A DNA stretch of 64,000 bases from Marsupella aquatica (GCA_973895155.1 OZ316891.1:23188001-23252000); one strand, 5' to 3'. Numbered from the stretch's first letter, positions 12,993-24,645 are shown. The notes: generated from the letters alone by a model not told the origin. Numbers and translations are program-made.

Positions 12993-13520
12993 TAGCGCCT
13001 GGCGCTAAGTAAGGGAGATGAAAACTTGAGGCTCCATATGCACATATTGATGGATGGTTTGCCAAGAATCATCTCAGATGACAAGATTGTATCGAGTACA
13101 CCTTTGATAGCGCCAGGCGCTAGCAAATATGTATCATGCATATCTGGTCCGTAACGATAACTCCCAAAGCTAGATTACGTGCGCTATCAAAGTTGTACTC
13201 TATAATCAAACGGTAACTTTAAAGGGTAATCAGGTTAATGTTTATTAGCGCCCGACGCTAGTAAAGTATTCGAAAAGAAATGTTATGTTCTTGAAGGAAT
13301 ATTATCTTCCGTGTTATATATGAGAGGATAAAGAGACAAGAACGACATCTCCCTATGATAGCGCCAGGCGCTAACAAAACTTAGAGTGAAGTTTTGAAGG
13401 GTCTAGACTGCCAATTTTTACTAGCGCCTGGCGCTAGTAAAAACTTATATGCTAAATATGATGTTCATGTTAGATTCAAGGAACCTTCACAACGGACAAC
13501 AATGATAGCGTCGGGCGCTA
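12993..13520. promoter_or_regulatory. Palindrome array between the divergent element A genes
   Basis: Six copies of TAGCGCC(A/T)GGCGCTA or close variants start at 12993, 13108, 13246, 13359, 13422 and 13506. They lie in the 1.1-kb spacer between the transposase start (12803, minus) and the ParB-like gene start (13931, plus). The position is that of a shared promoter with operator-like sites. Their binding protein is unknown. The ParB-like protein and the transposase are the obvious candidates. Confidence 0.6.
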
Positions 13521-14729
13521 TCTAATAACGACTCGCTATTCAATGGTAACTTCAACGGACATTTTAGTCGATTCGAGTATAATATTTATGGAAGTAGCAG
13601 GTCCACGATAACTTAAACGGATACCTCTTTACGAACTATGAGGTCTACTGGTCAGTCCCAGATTTAATCAACGGTGCATTTCGCTCCAGGTGTCCAACGT
13701 CCCCCGACTCACATGCCGCCAGAAGTCCAGTCATCGTACATTTAGGGTACTTTGCTTCCTTTGGAATTGTTCCTGCTGAGGCAGATTCTTCTCATTTGCG
13801 TTGGTGTCATTGAGGGATGCGTGTAAGGAGAATCCGCACGATTAAGCGTACGAACTCCCAAACAAAATCCCGTATGAAACAAAATTGAACGGCAAAAATC
13901 TCCGCATCGCAGTTGAGAGAGTATATCAAAATGGGGTGTGGGTCGCCAAACCATTCCCAGTCCTCAGAGTCATCGTATTCCAGTTGTGTTTCAAGTCGAA
14001 GAGTAACTCGTTCCATAGCGCAGTATCCTCTCAGTCAAGTTGAGCTTCCCTGTCCAAAACCGAGGCTATTGAAAATGGAACATGTTGGTGAGTTTGCCGT
14101 TCAGAATGTCGATGACATTGAGAAATTGGTGGTCGATGTCATTGAAAAGCACGTGATGTCATTTGGAGTTGATGCGAATGGGTTACCAAAGGAGCCTCCA
14201 AGAATTCCTTTATGTTGTCTCGTTCACATGGAGGTTGTGCGCACTCTTCAGAGGAACAGTCAATCGATTGAGAAGCTGAAGGACTCGTTCCGGACATCTG
14301 GATACAATTCGTCCATTGGCATGCGCTTTTTTGTTCAACCATCCAACGCTGAAGGTAATCCTCAGATTTGTACAGATGAAATTCGCGGTACTTGGGATCC
14401 TCTTTGGATCATGGAGAACGACTTGTTCGAAGCGGAATGTGAATCAGACCCCGCTTTCCACGTCCTCAAGGACAAAATGTTCTATGTTTTTGATGGAAAT
14501 CATCGGTTGTTTTCGTGGACTCAAGTCACAAACGAGAGTCCAGAGAATCCTAAGTATCATCCTCGCGTGCAATGCACAATTTTCAAAGGAGAGAAGGCAT
14601 CAATCATCGAGATTGAGGCAGCGATGCATATTGTTAACCAGTGAGTTTTCTTTCACCACCGACTAGTCTTCTCAAATTTTATTGTTTCCCTTCGACAATT
14701 TCTCTCTTTTTCAGATTGTATTGTTAGGT

Positions 14730-14744
14730 TAGCGCCAGGCGCTA
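14730..14744. repeat. Element A palindrome in intron 1 of the ParB-like gene
   Basis: TAGCGCCAGGCGCTA, exact, inside the 14641-14768 intron. The homologous intron of element B carries its own palindrome at 26141-26157. Confidence 0.85.
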
Positions 14745-16953
14745 TTTCTAATGTCCTCAATTGCACAGGACGGGACAGGCAGTGGTAGAGTCTTCTTGGA
14801 TTTTGGATGCGGACAGAATTAGGAGGATTTTGGCTCATGATCTGGAGTACTACAAACCCATAATTGATGAGGCAAATTATGCAAAATTCGAGAAGACCAG
14901 GAAAGAAACCCGAAAGGGTTCTTGGTTTACCAAGAAGATGCCGATGGAGGCGTTGGTATACATCTTGTGTGAAAACAAGATCAAATTGTACTCGCAGCAA
15001 TTTCAGGTGATGAAGAACCAGGCGAGCAGTTCCGACGCTCCATGGTCGGTCGAAGAGACAAATCTTTGTCACAGTCAGATGATGAAGGAAGCCACTAAGG
15101 AGTGGATTGTGAAAACTCCAAAGCTCACTTCCTTGCTGAGCCCAGAGTTTGAAGATTTCATGGACACTTGTGCTGAGATGTATTGTCTTACAGATCGACT
15201 CAAACGTGAAAAGGTACCTGAAGCTGTATTCTGCACCATGGATAGAGCTCGCTTGTTCACTGCCAATTTGGCATTAGATCCAAAATTGCAAAGTACATTG
15301 CTTGTTGCACATTGTACTCCCGAGTTAAGGAAACAGTTTTTCCATCCGCTCGGAGTATCGGACGACCCCGTGAAGTAGTGGTGCCACACCTGGCATGTTT
15401 GGAACACAATTGAGGGGATGGCAACTGCTCTCCTCGAGGCATGTTTGAAGGAGGCTATGGGTTCATGCACCGAACAACGTCTTACAACACTCGGTGGAGA
15501 ACTGATTCCCTTTGAGAAGTTGAAGGCTTTGATTGTAGATGATTTTAGAAAGTATGGGGATTCCGTAAGGGCCAAGTTTTTCAACACTATTTGGGAGTCC
15601 AAGTACGCTGACAAGGAGGATTTGAGTGAAGTTAACCGCAAGAGAGCCAAGAGATATTTGTATCGATACTATGTGAAAATGGAGAGGAGTGACCCGGGCT
15701 ATTTCTGGGCTTATCCTGGTGCCTTCCAGAAATGGGCCGTTGTGAATATGAGGTCCGAAGTGTCTGGAGACTTTCTTGGGTACACCATGTACCCACCGGA
15801 GGGAAAATTTCCCCCAAGGAAAATGGCAAAGTGGGAGGTTGTGCATTGTCTGTGGTATCTTGACACAGACAAGTGGAATTCACCGTTTGATGAGATAGAG
15901 AAAGATGCTTTTCACAAGTTATCAAAGAATTTGGAGCCCAGAAACATTTTGTCAAAGATGAAGCAGGGAATTGATGCCAAGATTGATCTCTCGGCGATAG
16001 AGCTCCAACGGATTTGTGAGACGCAAGTCGTCCAAGTTGCAAGGAGTCGAAAACCAAGAGCAAAACCCAAGCAAGAAACAACCCCAAGTGGATCTAAAAA
16101 AGAGACCAAAAAAGTGAGTTCCTAATTTGGTAGCTTCAAATCTTCGTAATTTTCAGTCTTCTATATTGCTAGCGCCAGGAGCTGTTATTAATATAACAAT
16201 TTCTCTAGCAGGATCTCGGAAATCAGATGCGGGGTTGGTGTCGGGTAATGCTTTGACTGCAACTCCGGAGCCTTCTCGTGACAACAGTCTTGGGAAGGAT
16301 GAGGATCGACCAGAGGGGTCGGAGACCCCGAAAGATGTGAGTGCTCCGCCAGTGGATGCCACCAGCACTAGGAAGAAGAAGAAACGTCACGTTTCTACTT
16401 CCGGTGGGTCTCATAGGGAAACGCTTGCGGCGACTGGTTTACAGAGGAATGTGGGGGACTTCAAGGGAAATAAAACCAGGCACACATTCGTGGAGTCTAC
16501 CTTGGCAGAGTTCTACGATAGTGTGTTTCAAAAGGAAGAGAAGCCATCTTGGGTTTCTCAGGTAGAAACCTGGGGAAAGAATCTTGTGAAGTCGGGTTCT
16601 CGATCAAAGGGGGTTATTAGAGGTGGAAAAGTTAGGACATTTGGTGTGGATGCAGGATTTCTGTATTTGCCTACCGGATTGAGCCATCACTTTTGGACAA
16701 GAAAGTCCCGAAATGGAATGTGCAAGACCACTCTCTCCCTGGGGCTTTCTTTAGCGCAATGGACCCTTTCCTATCGGACGACGGAGTTCTGGCTATTCTT
16801 CACACTGGAGAATATGACCAGATTTTGGAAGTGATATCTGCATGCTAGCAGTCGCAAAAGTTTGACTGTATTGCATCGTATACAGTTGTCATGGGGTTTC
16901 CTATGTACAAACCTAAGTCTGACACTCAAGTAATTAATGTCATTCATTTTGGC

Positions 16954-17007
16954 CAGCGCCAGGCGCTAATCTTGTATCTCTTTAATTTTGGCCAGCGCCA
17001 GGCGCTA
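16954..17007. repeat. Two element A palindromes in intron 3 of the ParB-like gene
   Basis: CAGCGCCAGGCGCTA occurs at 16954-16968 and 16993-17007, within a 39-base direct duplication (TTTGGCCAGCGCC... twice). The homologous intron of element B has a different palindrome at 28333-28350. A further imperfect copy at 16170 lies in the preceding intron. Confidence 0.85.
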
Positions 17008-17722
17008 ATCTGTGTCTTTTTGTTTCATGGTCTTACTATTCTATTGTTTTGTAGATCTTCACGCTGCGGTTGGATATATTCTGTCGGGGTTTGCGAAAAT
17101 CAACAATACCGAAAGATCCCAAGTTCCATCCATTGTTGCCTTCCGAAGATCCTTCAATTACAAATCTGATCGGATTTCCGTCTTTAAAGTTGGATCCAAT
17201 ACCAGAACTTGTGGCTTGTGGAAACGGGAGGCTCACAGTTGGTTTTATGCAGTCTGTTATAGAGATCATCTCTTGTCTAGGGGATATTGTGATCGACTGG
17301 ACCTGTTGCTCAAGAAGTTCATTCGTGGCGGGAGACTATTGTGGTAGATTTGTTGTTGGGGTGGAAGGGCGAACAGAGTTTGTCACGGCTTCAACGTTTA
17401 CCTTAGCTGACCTTTTGGAGCCAAAGTCAGCTTTGACTCCAGAGAAGAGATTGTCAAGGAAAGGGAAAGAGAAGTTGGACAGAGTACGATCAATTTTGAA
17501 CTTTGATTCCGAAGAGAGCGAGCCGGATGTTGCTGGGGAATCTGATGAAGAAGAGATTCCAGTTGTCAATCTAGGAGACGATGAGGCAGAGAAAAGAAAT
17601 CCCTCGAGATCAAAAAGTGATTCCGAGGATGAGGAGTCTTCTGAGTAATGCTCGTAAGCTCACTCCAAATGTACGACTGTTTTTAGCAACATATTTTTGG
17701 TAAACTTAGTGTTTGTTTTAAT

Positions 17723-18034
17723 ATGGATGAAACTTTCAGGTCAGAGTGGAATACGCGGAGAAGGTTTGAACTCCGGAAAACGATCGCTGAAGCTATGGAG
17801 GTTACACCAGAAAAACCATTTATTCTCCCATCCTATGCTGAGAAAGCCGCCCAAAAAGTAGAGAGGGCTCAGACATTATCTTGGGAAACAAAAGGTCTGA
17901 GACTTAGAAGAGGTTCTGATAGGAAGTTTTTGGTGAACAAATTCGTGGATGACATGTGCCGGAGTGAGTTTGTGAACGACGAGGCGGAGTCGACCAATAG
18001 ATCCGATAGTAGTGAGACAGAGTCATCTGAGTAG
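17723..18034 (+). CDS. Small conserved protein downstream of the element A methyltransferase-like gene
   Basis: A 103-residue open frame from ATG 17723 to TAG 18034, starting 75 bases after the upstream stop. Landmarks are LRKTIAEAMEVTPEKPF, LPSYAEKAAQKV, TKGLRLRRG and a tail ending SDSSETESSE. Element B keeps a homologue in the same place (about 29000-29351) with VTPEKGPG, LPCYAEKTAKEV and GKGLRLVRG, so the protein is real. Function is unknown. An AG at 17738-17739 would also allow it to be a further exon of the upstream gene. The acidic, serine-rich tail resembles the end of the upstream protein. Confidence 0.6.
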   Translation: MDETFRSEWNTRRRFELRKTIAEAMEVTPEKPFILPSYAEKAAQKVERAQTLSWETKGLRLRRGSDRKFLVNKFVDDMCRSEFVNDEAESTNRSDSSETESSE

Positions 18035-18169
18035 ATCAGTTATGAGAACCCCATTTGTATCAATTCCATCGTATATAAATGTTCAGACGTGAACAAATAT
18101 TTGTAGTCAAGTTGGTATATTATGTTCTCAAGTGAGCTTGGAGAAATATGAAAGTTCAATATTTCACTT

Positions 18170-18352
18170 TAGCGCCTAGCTTCATGCCAGAGACTATTGC
18201 AAAAATTGAATTCAGAATATTTTTGGGACATGCTCTGGGTGACTCGTATTTGTATAGCGCCTGGAGTTAACCAAATAACCCTAAACTTTCAGAATTTTCA
18301 AGGAACGAAAAAGATTTGGAAATGACTTTGTTTTTGATAGCGCCAGGCGTTA
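18170..18352. repeat. Degenerate element A palindromes
   Basis: TAGCGCCTAGC at 18170, TAGCGCCTGGAGTTA at 18255 and TAGCGCCAGGCGTTA at 18338. They lie in the spacer between the small gene and a third decayed gene. They are less perfect than the array at 12993-13520. Confidence 0.65.
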
Positions 18353-18653
18353 GCCAATAATATGCCTTCCGGAAGTAGTATTACCGTTGAAGTTTTGTCG
18401 GTTAAGTTCATAAATTAATGAACGTTAGCACCCGTTGGGGAAATATTCCCCGTCGGTCCATTCTCATGAGTTGGTTTGGTCGTATGTCCGTTGAATCAAA
18501 AAAACGGAGATACTTTGAGGGGGCATACATTCGAGTAATCCCTCCATACGAAGCTGTTCACATTGTGCTCTTGCGGTTTGGAAAGTATACTCTGCGCTTG
18601 AAGGTTGTTTCTTGCGCTACATGCGTTGAGTAACCCGATCAAAGTAACCATCG

Positions 18654-19103
18654 ATGGACGATATGGAGCGTCCTGGTTTCAATGTCGATAACGTTGTGCG
18701 GCCCCAAAGGAAAGTGCCAGCATCGGAGGAGTAGACCGATCAGACGGTCAACTTTGGGTCATCGACATTGATTGCAGACACCGAAAGTCGCCTGACCGAG
18801 ACTTCCGACATAAGGAATCGTCTCCAACTGCCTGCGGACGAGGGTATGAGCCCGGGTGAACGGAACATTCCTTGGCTTCCTGATTCTCCTCCGAGGCCAT
18901 TTCAGTAGAGATTCTCAATTCATTATCCAACTCCCGAACATCCTCCATCGAATGTCTTCTGGGATGTGGAAATTCAGTCTGCTGAATTTCTTGGTCGTAT
19001 CAATTTCTATGATACAAACCTTCCTGAGTCTTCATCGCACCCTTTGCGAAGGCTTCCAAGTGCACGGTACGTTGCAACTCGAACATTTGGCTTTTGACAG
19101 AAG
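18654..19103 (+). pseudogene. Third gene remnant of element A, unknown function
   Basis: One frame from ATG 18654 reads as ordinary protein (MDDMERPGFNVDNVVRPQRK, then PWLPDSPPRPF, HYPTPEHPPSNVFWDVEIQS, FLGRINFYDTNLPESS) but has TAG stops near 18732 and 18906 and a TGA near 19101. Such even composition between stops suggests a decayed gene. No family is recognised. A 71-residue frame at 18418-18633 just upstream may be part of it or chance. Confidence 0.35.
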
Positions 19104-19117
19104 CCAAAACACAAGAA

Positions 19118-19500
19118 GGCAGGGCTCATCGACGAATGTGAGTCTTCGTTTGATCCGGGATCATCCTAGGATCATCGTGGTCATGATCTTGGGTAGCGCC
19201 AGGCGCTACTCATTTCATGGAGGAGAACCACATCCGGTTCGTAGTTTGGAATTGGAGGAGGTGAACTTGCTGCTTCATTTTGGGGTTAGGTTAGGCTTGT
19301 GAATGGGTTTTTTCACCGTGGATTGCTCCGTTAGAGTGAGGTTGATTATAGTTTGCAGGGCTCAACGACGGATTTGGGTCTTTCTATGATCCGGCATTTT
19401 GAATAGACTTGTGGTTAGGCTCTTGGGCCTCCCGGAGATACTTGTTTCGCTGATGCGATCTATGATCCGGTGAATAATTTTGAATTGCTGGAGGTGGACT
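19118..19500. repeat. Diverged tandem duplication with one element A palindrome
   Basis: GCAGGGCTCATCGACGA near 19119 recurs as GCAGGGCTCAACGACGG near 19358, and the flanks (GATCCGG, AATT-GGAGGTG, CTTCATTTTGG) recur in order, giving a repeat of about 240 bases. The palindrome TAGCGCCAGGCGCTA is at 19194-19208. No gene is seen from 19104 to 19642. Confidence 0.5.
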
Positions 19501-19642
19501 TTAGGCTCCTCATTTTGGAATTTTGTATTGTGCTTCATTAGTAGAAGCGACGTGTATACACAATGTTTTCAATTTAGTAAAAATCATTTTGGCTTGAGTT
19601 TTGTTAACTGGTATGATTACGTTTTTTCATTTTGAGTAGCGC

Positions 19643-22600
19643 CTTGCCGAGGGCAGAGATCGGCAAGGCTCAGGTCTACCTGGCAGAAAGGCCAGACCCA
19701 AGCAGGGATTACAACGGGTACCTCCTCAACCAACTGAAGAAGATCTTGAAGGAGGAACAGTAGGTGATCTGCGTGGGAAGCGTGTCCCGGCTTGGCTATC
19801 ACATGCCGCTGTTGTGCCGGTATGCCAAAAGTCAAATCTTTGCCCCAGTACTTCCCCTATTGGCAAGGGCACCGGAGGAGGTTCCAGAGCAGGGGCCGGC
19901 ACCAGAGAAGCCCAACCAGCCCGACAGTCCGATGATTGAGTAGGTGTTTCGGACAAGGAAAGAAGACTTGCCGATGCAGCAACCAGGCATGCAAAATCTG
20001 CTGAAATTGCTGAAGGAAAAGAGAACGGTTCCAGCAACGGCAACAGTTCCGGCAATGGCAACGGCAACGGCACCGATACAAGACGCTCCCCCAAAGGTCG
20101 GCCTAAGCTGACTCAGAAGGGAAGACCCCTTTATCGGAGCCAAGGAGAGAAGGAGGCCAGAACACAAGCCGGGAGTGTGAATGTATGTGGGAGCCTCAAG
20201 CCCCGAATCAGAGGCAGAGCAGCCTAAGGCTCCTTCCCGCGCAGAGCAGAGGGAGACGACAGCCTGGAAACCAGAGGAACCAGAGGCCATTTTCACGACT
20301 GGACCAGGGGAACAAAGGGAGAAGCCGGGAGTCCAAGTAGTGGAGGAGGCGGTGGAGGACTACAACAATGATAACTCTAGCTATGGGTCGGATCATCATG
20401 TTCCAGGAGTAAGGACCTGTGGCCGATTTATCCCCACGCTTCCAAGAGTAGTTTGAGGGGACCCCACCCAATAGAGTAGCCCCGAGTCTCCCCCACCAGA
20501 GATTGCTCCCCCGAGCTTTGACGGCATAAAGCAGACGGCACAAGAATTTCAGGAGCGACTTAGGGAGGAAGAGAAAGCAGCCCTGGCTAGGGAGAAGGAT
20601 TTACCAGGAGGAGATTGGCCGGAGGACATCAAGCGGCTTGCCAAAAAAAGAAGCAACCCTCTTGCCACCATAGAAGAAATCCGCAAGGCGGCTTGGGAGC
20701 AAAGGCCGCGGTGGTTGATGCCGATGACTTCTAGTTACTCCACCTATGCTAAGGGTAGAGCCATGGAGTACGGGGAGATGTGTGGGGACCTGGCGCTCAG
20801 CATCTTTGGGGAGGAGTTGGAGCAGGGACCCTTTTTCCAGAGGGAGATGTTGGAAAAGCACCGATTAGAAGAAGCGGTGGCTTTGGAGAGAAGCAAGAAG
20901 GACAAGGTCATCCGGCGGCTTAGGGAGAAGGAAGCCAAGGTGGAAGTCCTGTAGGTGGCCAAGAAAGCCCAAGATGAGCTACGGATTAAGCGGCATGAGC
21001 TAAACATCATGCAGGGGCAGTTGGATACCGCTCAGTCTGACAATCAGATTATCAAAGATAAACTGACTCGGACCCAAGGAGAGTTGGCCGGCGCAGTCAA
21101 AGAAAGAGAGAAATGGAAGCGGGAGCGAAGGGATGCAGAGGAGGCCCACTTAGCAACCAACAATTGGGCAATGGTAGAGAACCAGAGAAGGGAGAGGGCG
21201 TTGAAAGGAGAGCTCAAAGATATCCGTGGAGCCCTTGAGCAGAAGGAAGCAGAGTTAGGGAAATCCTATCAAGGGATTATTGCGCTGTAGCAGGAGCTTG
21301 CATCCCTAACGGCCAGCTTCAAGGCTCACCTGCATGAAAAGGACAACCAGCTCGACCAAACTTATGCCAAGATGAATAAGATGGAGTCTGTGGTCGTAGC
21401 AGAGCTCGACAAGGAGCTAAGAGCAACCCAGGAGGAGAGGGCTACCTTAAAGAAAGAATTGGAGGAAGCCAACAAGGAGCTGGAGGAGGCGTGCAAGGAC
21501 CTGGACGAGACCCAGGAGGAGTTGGAGGAAATCACAAGGAAGATGGAGAACCTATAGCGGCGGGCCGACAACCAAACAGAGCGGCTGAAGACACAAGCCG
21601 CAGTATTTAAATGCTTGGCTTCATCAGGTCCAACTCCAATTGGGGGAACCCAGTTACCAAGGGTAGTATTGGCCGCAGGACAAGCCGAAACACTCACCCC
21701 GGTGCCGAAGGTAAGTGGCAAAGGGAAGGAACCGGCTGTCGAAATAGGGAAGAAGAAGAAGCAGAAACCTTCTAGGTCTGGGAGTTATACGGCTTCTCAA
21801 GCCGTTGTGACCGAGAAGATAAACCCGACACCAATCTTTGGCATCGGCACGGCGATGGATCCACCAGTCCTAGGAAGTGGAGATGGCAAGGCTGAGGTCG
21901 GGAGAACCAGTAATGATGTTGATGTACCGGATCCTCCACTAGAACATGTCGGGGAGGCCGTAGTCGTATCGGAGGCCGTGACCAATGCTGAGGCCGAAGC
22001 CAAGGGTGGACCCAGTCAGGCCAATGAAGAGTTGACTCGGTCAAGGGCAGGTAATCTGTCAGAAGATGGACCAACGACAGTGGCTACGGAGGAAGCGTTG
22101 GGGGCGTCCATTGAGAACCAGCCACCGGTGTCATGACGGTGTAAGGGCGCCGTCCCTTTTAGGGAAGGCGGACGTGGAGGTAGGAGGCGTGAGTGAGCAG
22201 GGCGGGCGCTGATCTCCAAGTTTAGACTTAGGATCAGGATCAGGACCAGGAGACGGCCCTGACATTTAGATTAGTGGGATTTTGGATCCACGGGTGAGGG
22301 CAACACTTGTGCTCCTGCCTCGCTGTACATAGGTAGATTATAGTCAGGTAGATTACAGTAGGTAGATTAGGCTTACGCTGCAAGGAATCAGGCGGATCCA
22401 CGACCAGGATAAGTACTTGGGCTACGGGGAGTTTAGGGCCTCTTCTTTAGCAAGTTTTTAGTTGCACCAGCAGGGCTGGGATCAAAGTAGTAAGAGAAGC
22501 TCTCGGTTAGTTATACAGTGACCCTTGTGTATATTCATGTTTCCTCATACCTAAGAACTGAATAGAGTTGGCCTCACGGCTTAGTTCGCAGAGCTTGTGT

Positions 22601-23049
22601 ATGAGATGTACTGTTTGTATTGCAAGTGCATGGTATAACTAAGTCAGAAGGAGTCATTTTGCTATTTGTGTGTCGCATTAACTTGTGTGAAGAGTGCCCA
22701 CATCAACAAGTAGAAGGGAAGTAAGCAAGGGAGTGAGAGTTGGATGTGTCGAGAGGTCTTAGCGGCTTAACCAAACCAATTGGGGATCATTCCGGCGGCG
22801 GAATCCAAACATACCTAACCAACAGGAGGGAAAGACAAGAGAAGGTCTAGATTAGGCCAACTGCGTATCTCATGACCCGATGAAGGATCTATCCAGTATA
22901 TGTGTGTAAAATGTTAATAGGTATAGTAGGAGGTTAGCAGCATCCCATGCCGCTAAGCCGCGGAAATGGCCTCGCCGAGCACGAAACCTGCAGGAATCGG
23001 CTTGTGCGGGGGGGTTTGTTGGGTTTGGGGAGCCATGGGAACCACCACA
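19643..23049 (+). mobile_element. R1: truncated copy of a retroelement-like repeat
   Basis: R1 is nearly identical to 35605-39000 (R2) from CTTGCCGAGGGCAG to GAGCCATGGGAA-CACCACA. The left junction falls inside an element A palindrome, and the right end abuts the element B transposase frame. The 3' part from TGTAAGGGCG (22140) to CACCACA (23049) starts TG and ends CA, as an LTR would, but no matching 5' LTR is found. R2 extends further left, so R1 is 5'-truncated or joined by a deletion. Confidence 0.7.
19655..22135 (+). pseudogene. R1 gag-like/coiled-coil protein remnant
   Basis: The reading frame matches R2: a short alpha-helical region (EIGKAQVYLAERP), a PATATV/APEKPNQP linker, a long heptad-like Lys/Glu coiled coil (about 20820-21560) and a Pro/Glu/Val-rich tail ending ENQPPVS. 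Several stops break it. The changes to TAG near 20953 and 21556 are CAG in R2. The stop in IIAL-stop-QELAS near 21288 is shared with R2 and so is older. No protease, reverse transcriptase or integrase is seen. The protein looks like the structural part of a non-autonomous LTR-type element. Confidence 0.5.
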
Positions 23050-23919
23050 ATTGTCATCTGAGATATGGATAACTCCAGCAGAACAACCTCCGACAGGGGT
23101 TCCCGAAGTTGTATTATTTGCTATTTCTGGGTCTGCAGAAGTCTCCGAAACATTAACGAAGCAAAATTTAGGATAGAGATTACGCCTTTTTAGTCCTGAA
23201 GGAGAAGCTGTTGTGCGTGACACCTTGTCATGTCTGTGGGAGTCATTCTTGTGGATTACAATTGAAGCTTTCCCTTTCCTCTTCGTGGATGTTGTTTGGA
23301 GATCCCTATGTAATGGAACTGTTCTATAGAATTCATACTTAGCTGAAGACTCAAGCAAAAGATTTGCGGCCTTTTCGTAAGCATCCATGGATCCCATAGC
23401 ATCGGCGTTCCTATATGCTAATTCGAAAATGGTTGGCCCTTGGCCTCTATGAACACCTTCACTGTAGGCAGTAAAAGCAGCAATTTGCCCCGCAACACGA
23501 TTCTGGTCCACCTCACATGCTTCAATCAATCCCACTAGTTTCTTCATTTGGCAGGATCTCATGGATGCATGGATTGATTCCGCTCCAGTACAATTTGGCA
23601 TCAAGGCTGACTCCATTGCGGTTTGCGTCTGCGAAAAAGTTGTCCCCAGTCAGACCTAATATGCTAGCAAGGTCGCTAGCAAAAACAATGACGTCAAATA
23701 GAAATGAAATTGGACACTTACAACGCGGATGAAGTTCCCCCATTGCCTCCACCTCACGACCCACCAAGATAACCATCCTTGGAGAGACTTCAATTTCCCA
23801 GCATAGCAGTTTCCTTCCTTCCACCAACGATGGATTTTGTCAGCAACACGGTAGGCCTGAACATATGTTGGTGCTGTTCTCTGCCTTTCCCACAATTTAT
23901 AGTGTGACGCCAATGACAT
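23050..23919 (-). pseudogene. Element B transposase fragment
   Basis: The upstream exon (about 23919-23720) reads LWERQRTAPTYVQAYRVADKIH, matching ALWDRLRNAKSFIKAYRISREMIH of element A, and then shifts frame. An intron near 23630-23720 carries GCTAGCAAGGTCGCTAGC. The second exon reads MPNCTGAESIHASMRSCQMKKLVG, then FTAYSEGVHRGQGPTIFELAYRNADAMGS and RKGKASI...DSHRHD...GLKRRNL, all matching element A. The frame runs into R1 at 23049, so the SWIM end is missing. Being the transposase of a MULE-like element, it shows that the same protein family served both elements. Confidence 0.6.
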
Positions 23920-24199
23920 GGTCCTTATTTTGTAATCTGATTAAGTAGGTTGCTGTATGCAAGGAGTAGCTATTGATATTGCATAACAATTAGCAAGATG
24001 GCAAGAATAAGGGCAATCATGGCGTTAAGAGTAGGGAAATAAAAGCTATGTCGCGGGTGGTCGATGACCATATCTCTTTCAATATATCACCAAATCCAGA
24101 TCTGTAAAGAGCATTGGAAAGATCTGGTCAAGGCGAGTAAAATCGATATAAAACACTCGAGAAACGGAGGGGTATTAAGAAAGATACGGCCTGATTAGT

Positions 24200-24645
24200 G
24201 TGACGGGTTAACTTATGGCCGGAATTAGCGGATTCGGCTTCAGTTTCGGGTTAACCCAAGCTCGACCACGGCTTAGCTTATGTGAGCACGGCTTCAGCTT
24301 AGTTCAGGTCAGCACAGCTTCAGCTTAGCTCAGGTCAGCACAGCTTCAACTTAGCTCACGTCAGCGCGGCTTCAGCTTAGCTCAGTAAACACGGCTTCAG
24401 CTTAGGCTTAACCCGGGTTCGGACTAGATTGATCTCGGGTTAGACTTAACTCGGGTTAGCCTAAACTCGGGCTCAGGTTAGCATAGGTAAGCTCGGGTTC
24501 GGGCTCAGCTTAGGCTAGGTTAGCGGATAGCGGATAGCGGGTAGCGGCCTAACCCGAGACCACGGGTTAGCTCTACTCGGGTTAGATAGGATAGCTAGGT
24601 TAGCCGAACTCGGGTTAGCTATGTAACTCGGGTTAGCGCAGCAGT
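24200..24645. repeat. Degenerate CTCGGGTTAG / GCTTCAGCTTAGCTCAG repeats
   Basis: About 450 bases of imperfect short repeats: GCTTCAGCTTAGCTCAGGTCAGCAC units first, then ACTCGGGTTAG units, with GGATAGC repeats near 24525. The order is irregular. It lies in the position of the divergent promoter of element B, where A and C have palindrome arrays. Whether it is derived from such an array is unclear. Confidence 0.6.

Larger units (their letters stand above)
13931..17648 (+). pseudogene. Element A ParB/Srx-like plus DNA-methyltransferase-like protein
   Basis: ATG at 13931 (MGCGSPN). Exon 1 runs to 14640. The others are about 14769-16113, 16212-16929 and 17055-17648. Exon 1 holds a ParB/Srx-like domain: IPLCCLVHMEVVRTLQRNSQ, then IEKLKDSFRTSGYN, then the signature DGNHRLFSW at about residues 188-196. 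A long central part of unknown fold follows. Exon 4 has GFMQSVIEII, GDIVIDW and GRFVVGVEGR, the S-adenosylmethionine-site layout of N6/N4 DNA methyltransferases (compare KPxxLxxxLI, GDxVLDPFxGSG, GRxxxGxExD), but the GxG loop is altered. No clear DPPY-type catalytic motif is seen. The tail is acidic and serine-rich. A TAG at 15376 and a frameshift near 16695 break it. The introns near 14730 and 16954-17007 carry the element's palindrome. Confidence 0.6.
8341..19642. mobile_element. Element A: Mutator-like transposon with ParB/methyltransferase-like gene
   Basis: The left terminus starts exactly at 8341 (GAGGCTTTACACCGTGCC). The same end, about 60 bases with small differences, opens the MITE at 56086. 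The contents are a minus-strand transposase, a divergent plus-strand ParB/methyltransferase-like gene, a small downstream gene and a decayed third gene. Eighteen or so copies of the palindrome TAGCGCCAGGCGCTA or variants lie from 8647 to 19643. No right terminus is present. The element breaks inside a palindrome (TAGCGCC at 19637-19643), where repeat R1 begins. Confidence 0.65.

Noticed and set aside
13931-17648. Bacterial restriction-modification contamination
   Set aside because: The genes have GT-AG introns, lie among plant transposons and plant-type MITEs, and no restriction enzyme gene is present.
24200-24645. Telomere-like GGTTAG repeats
   Set aside because: Units are irregular, of mixed length and embedded in other short repeats. 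Not a telomeric array.
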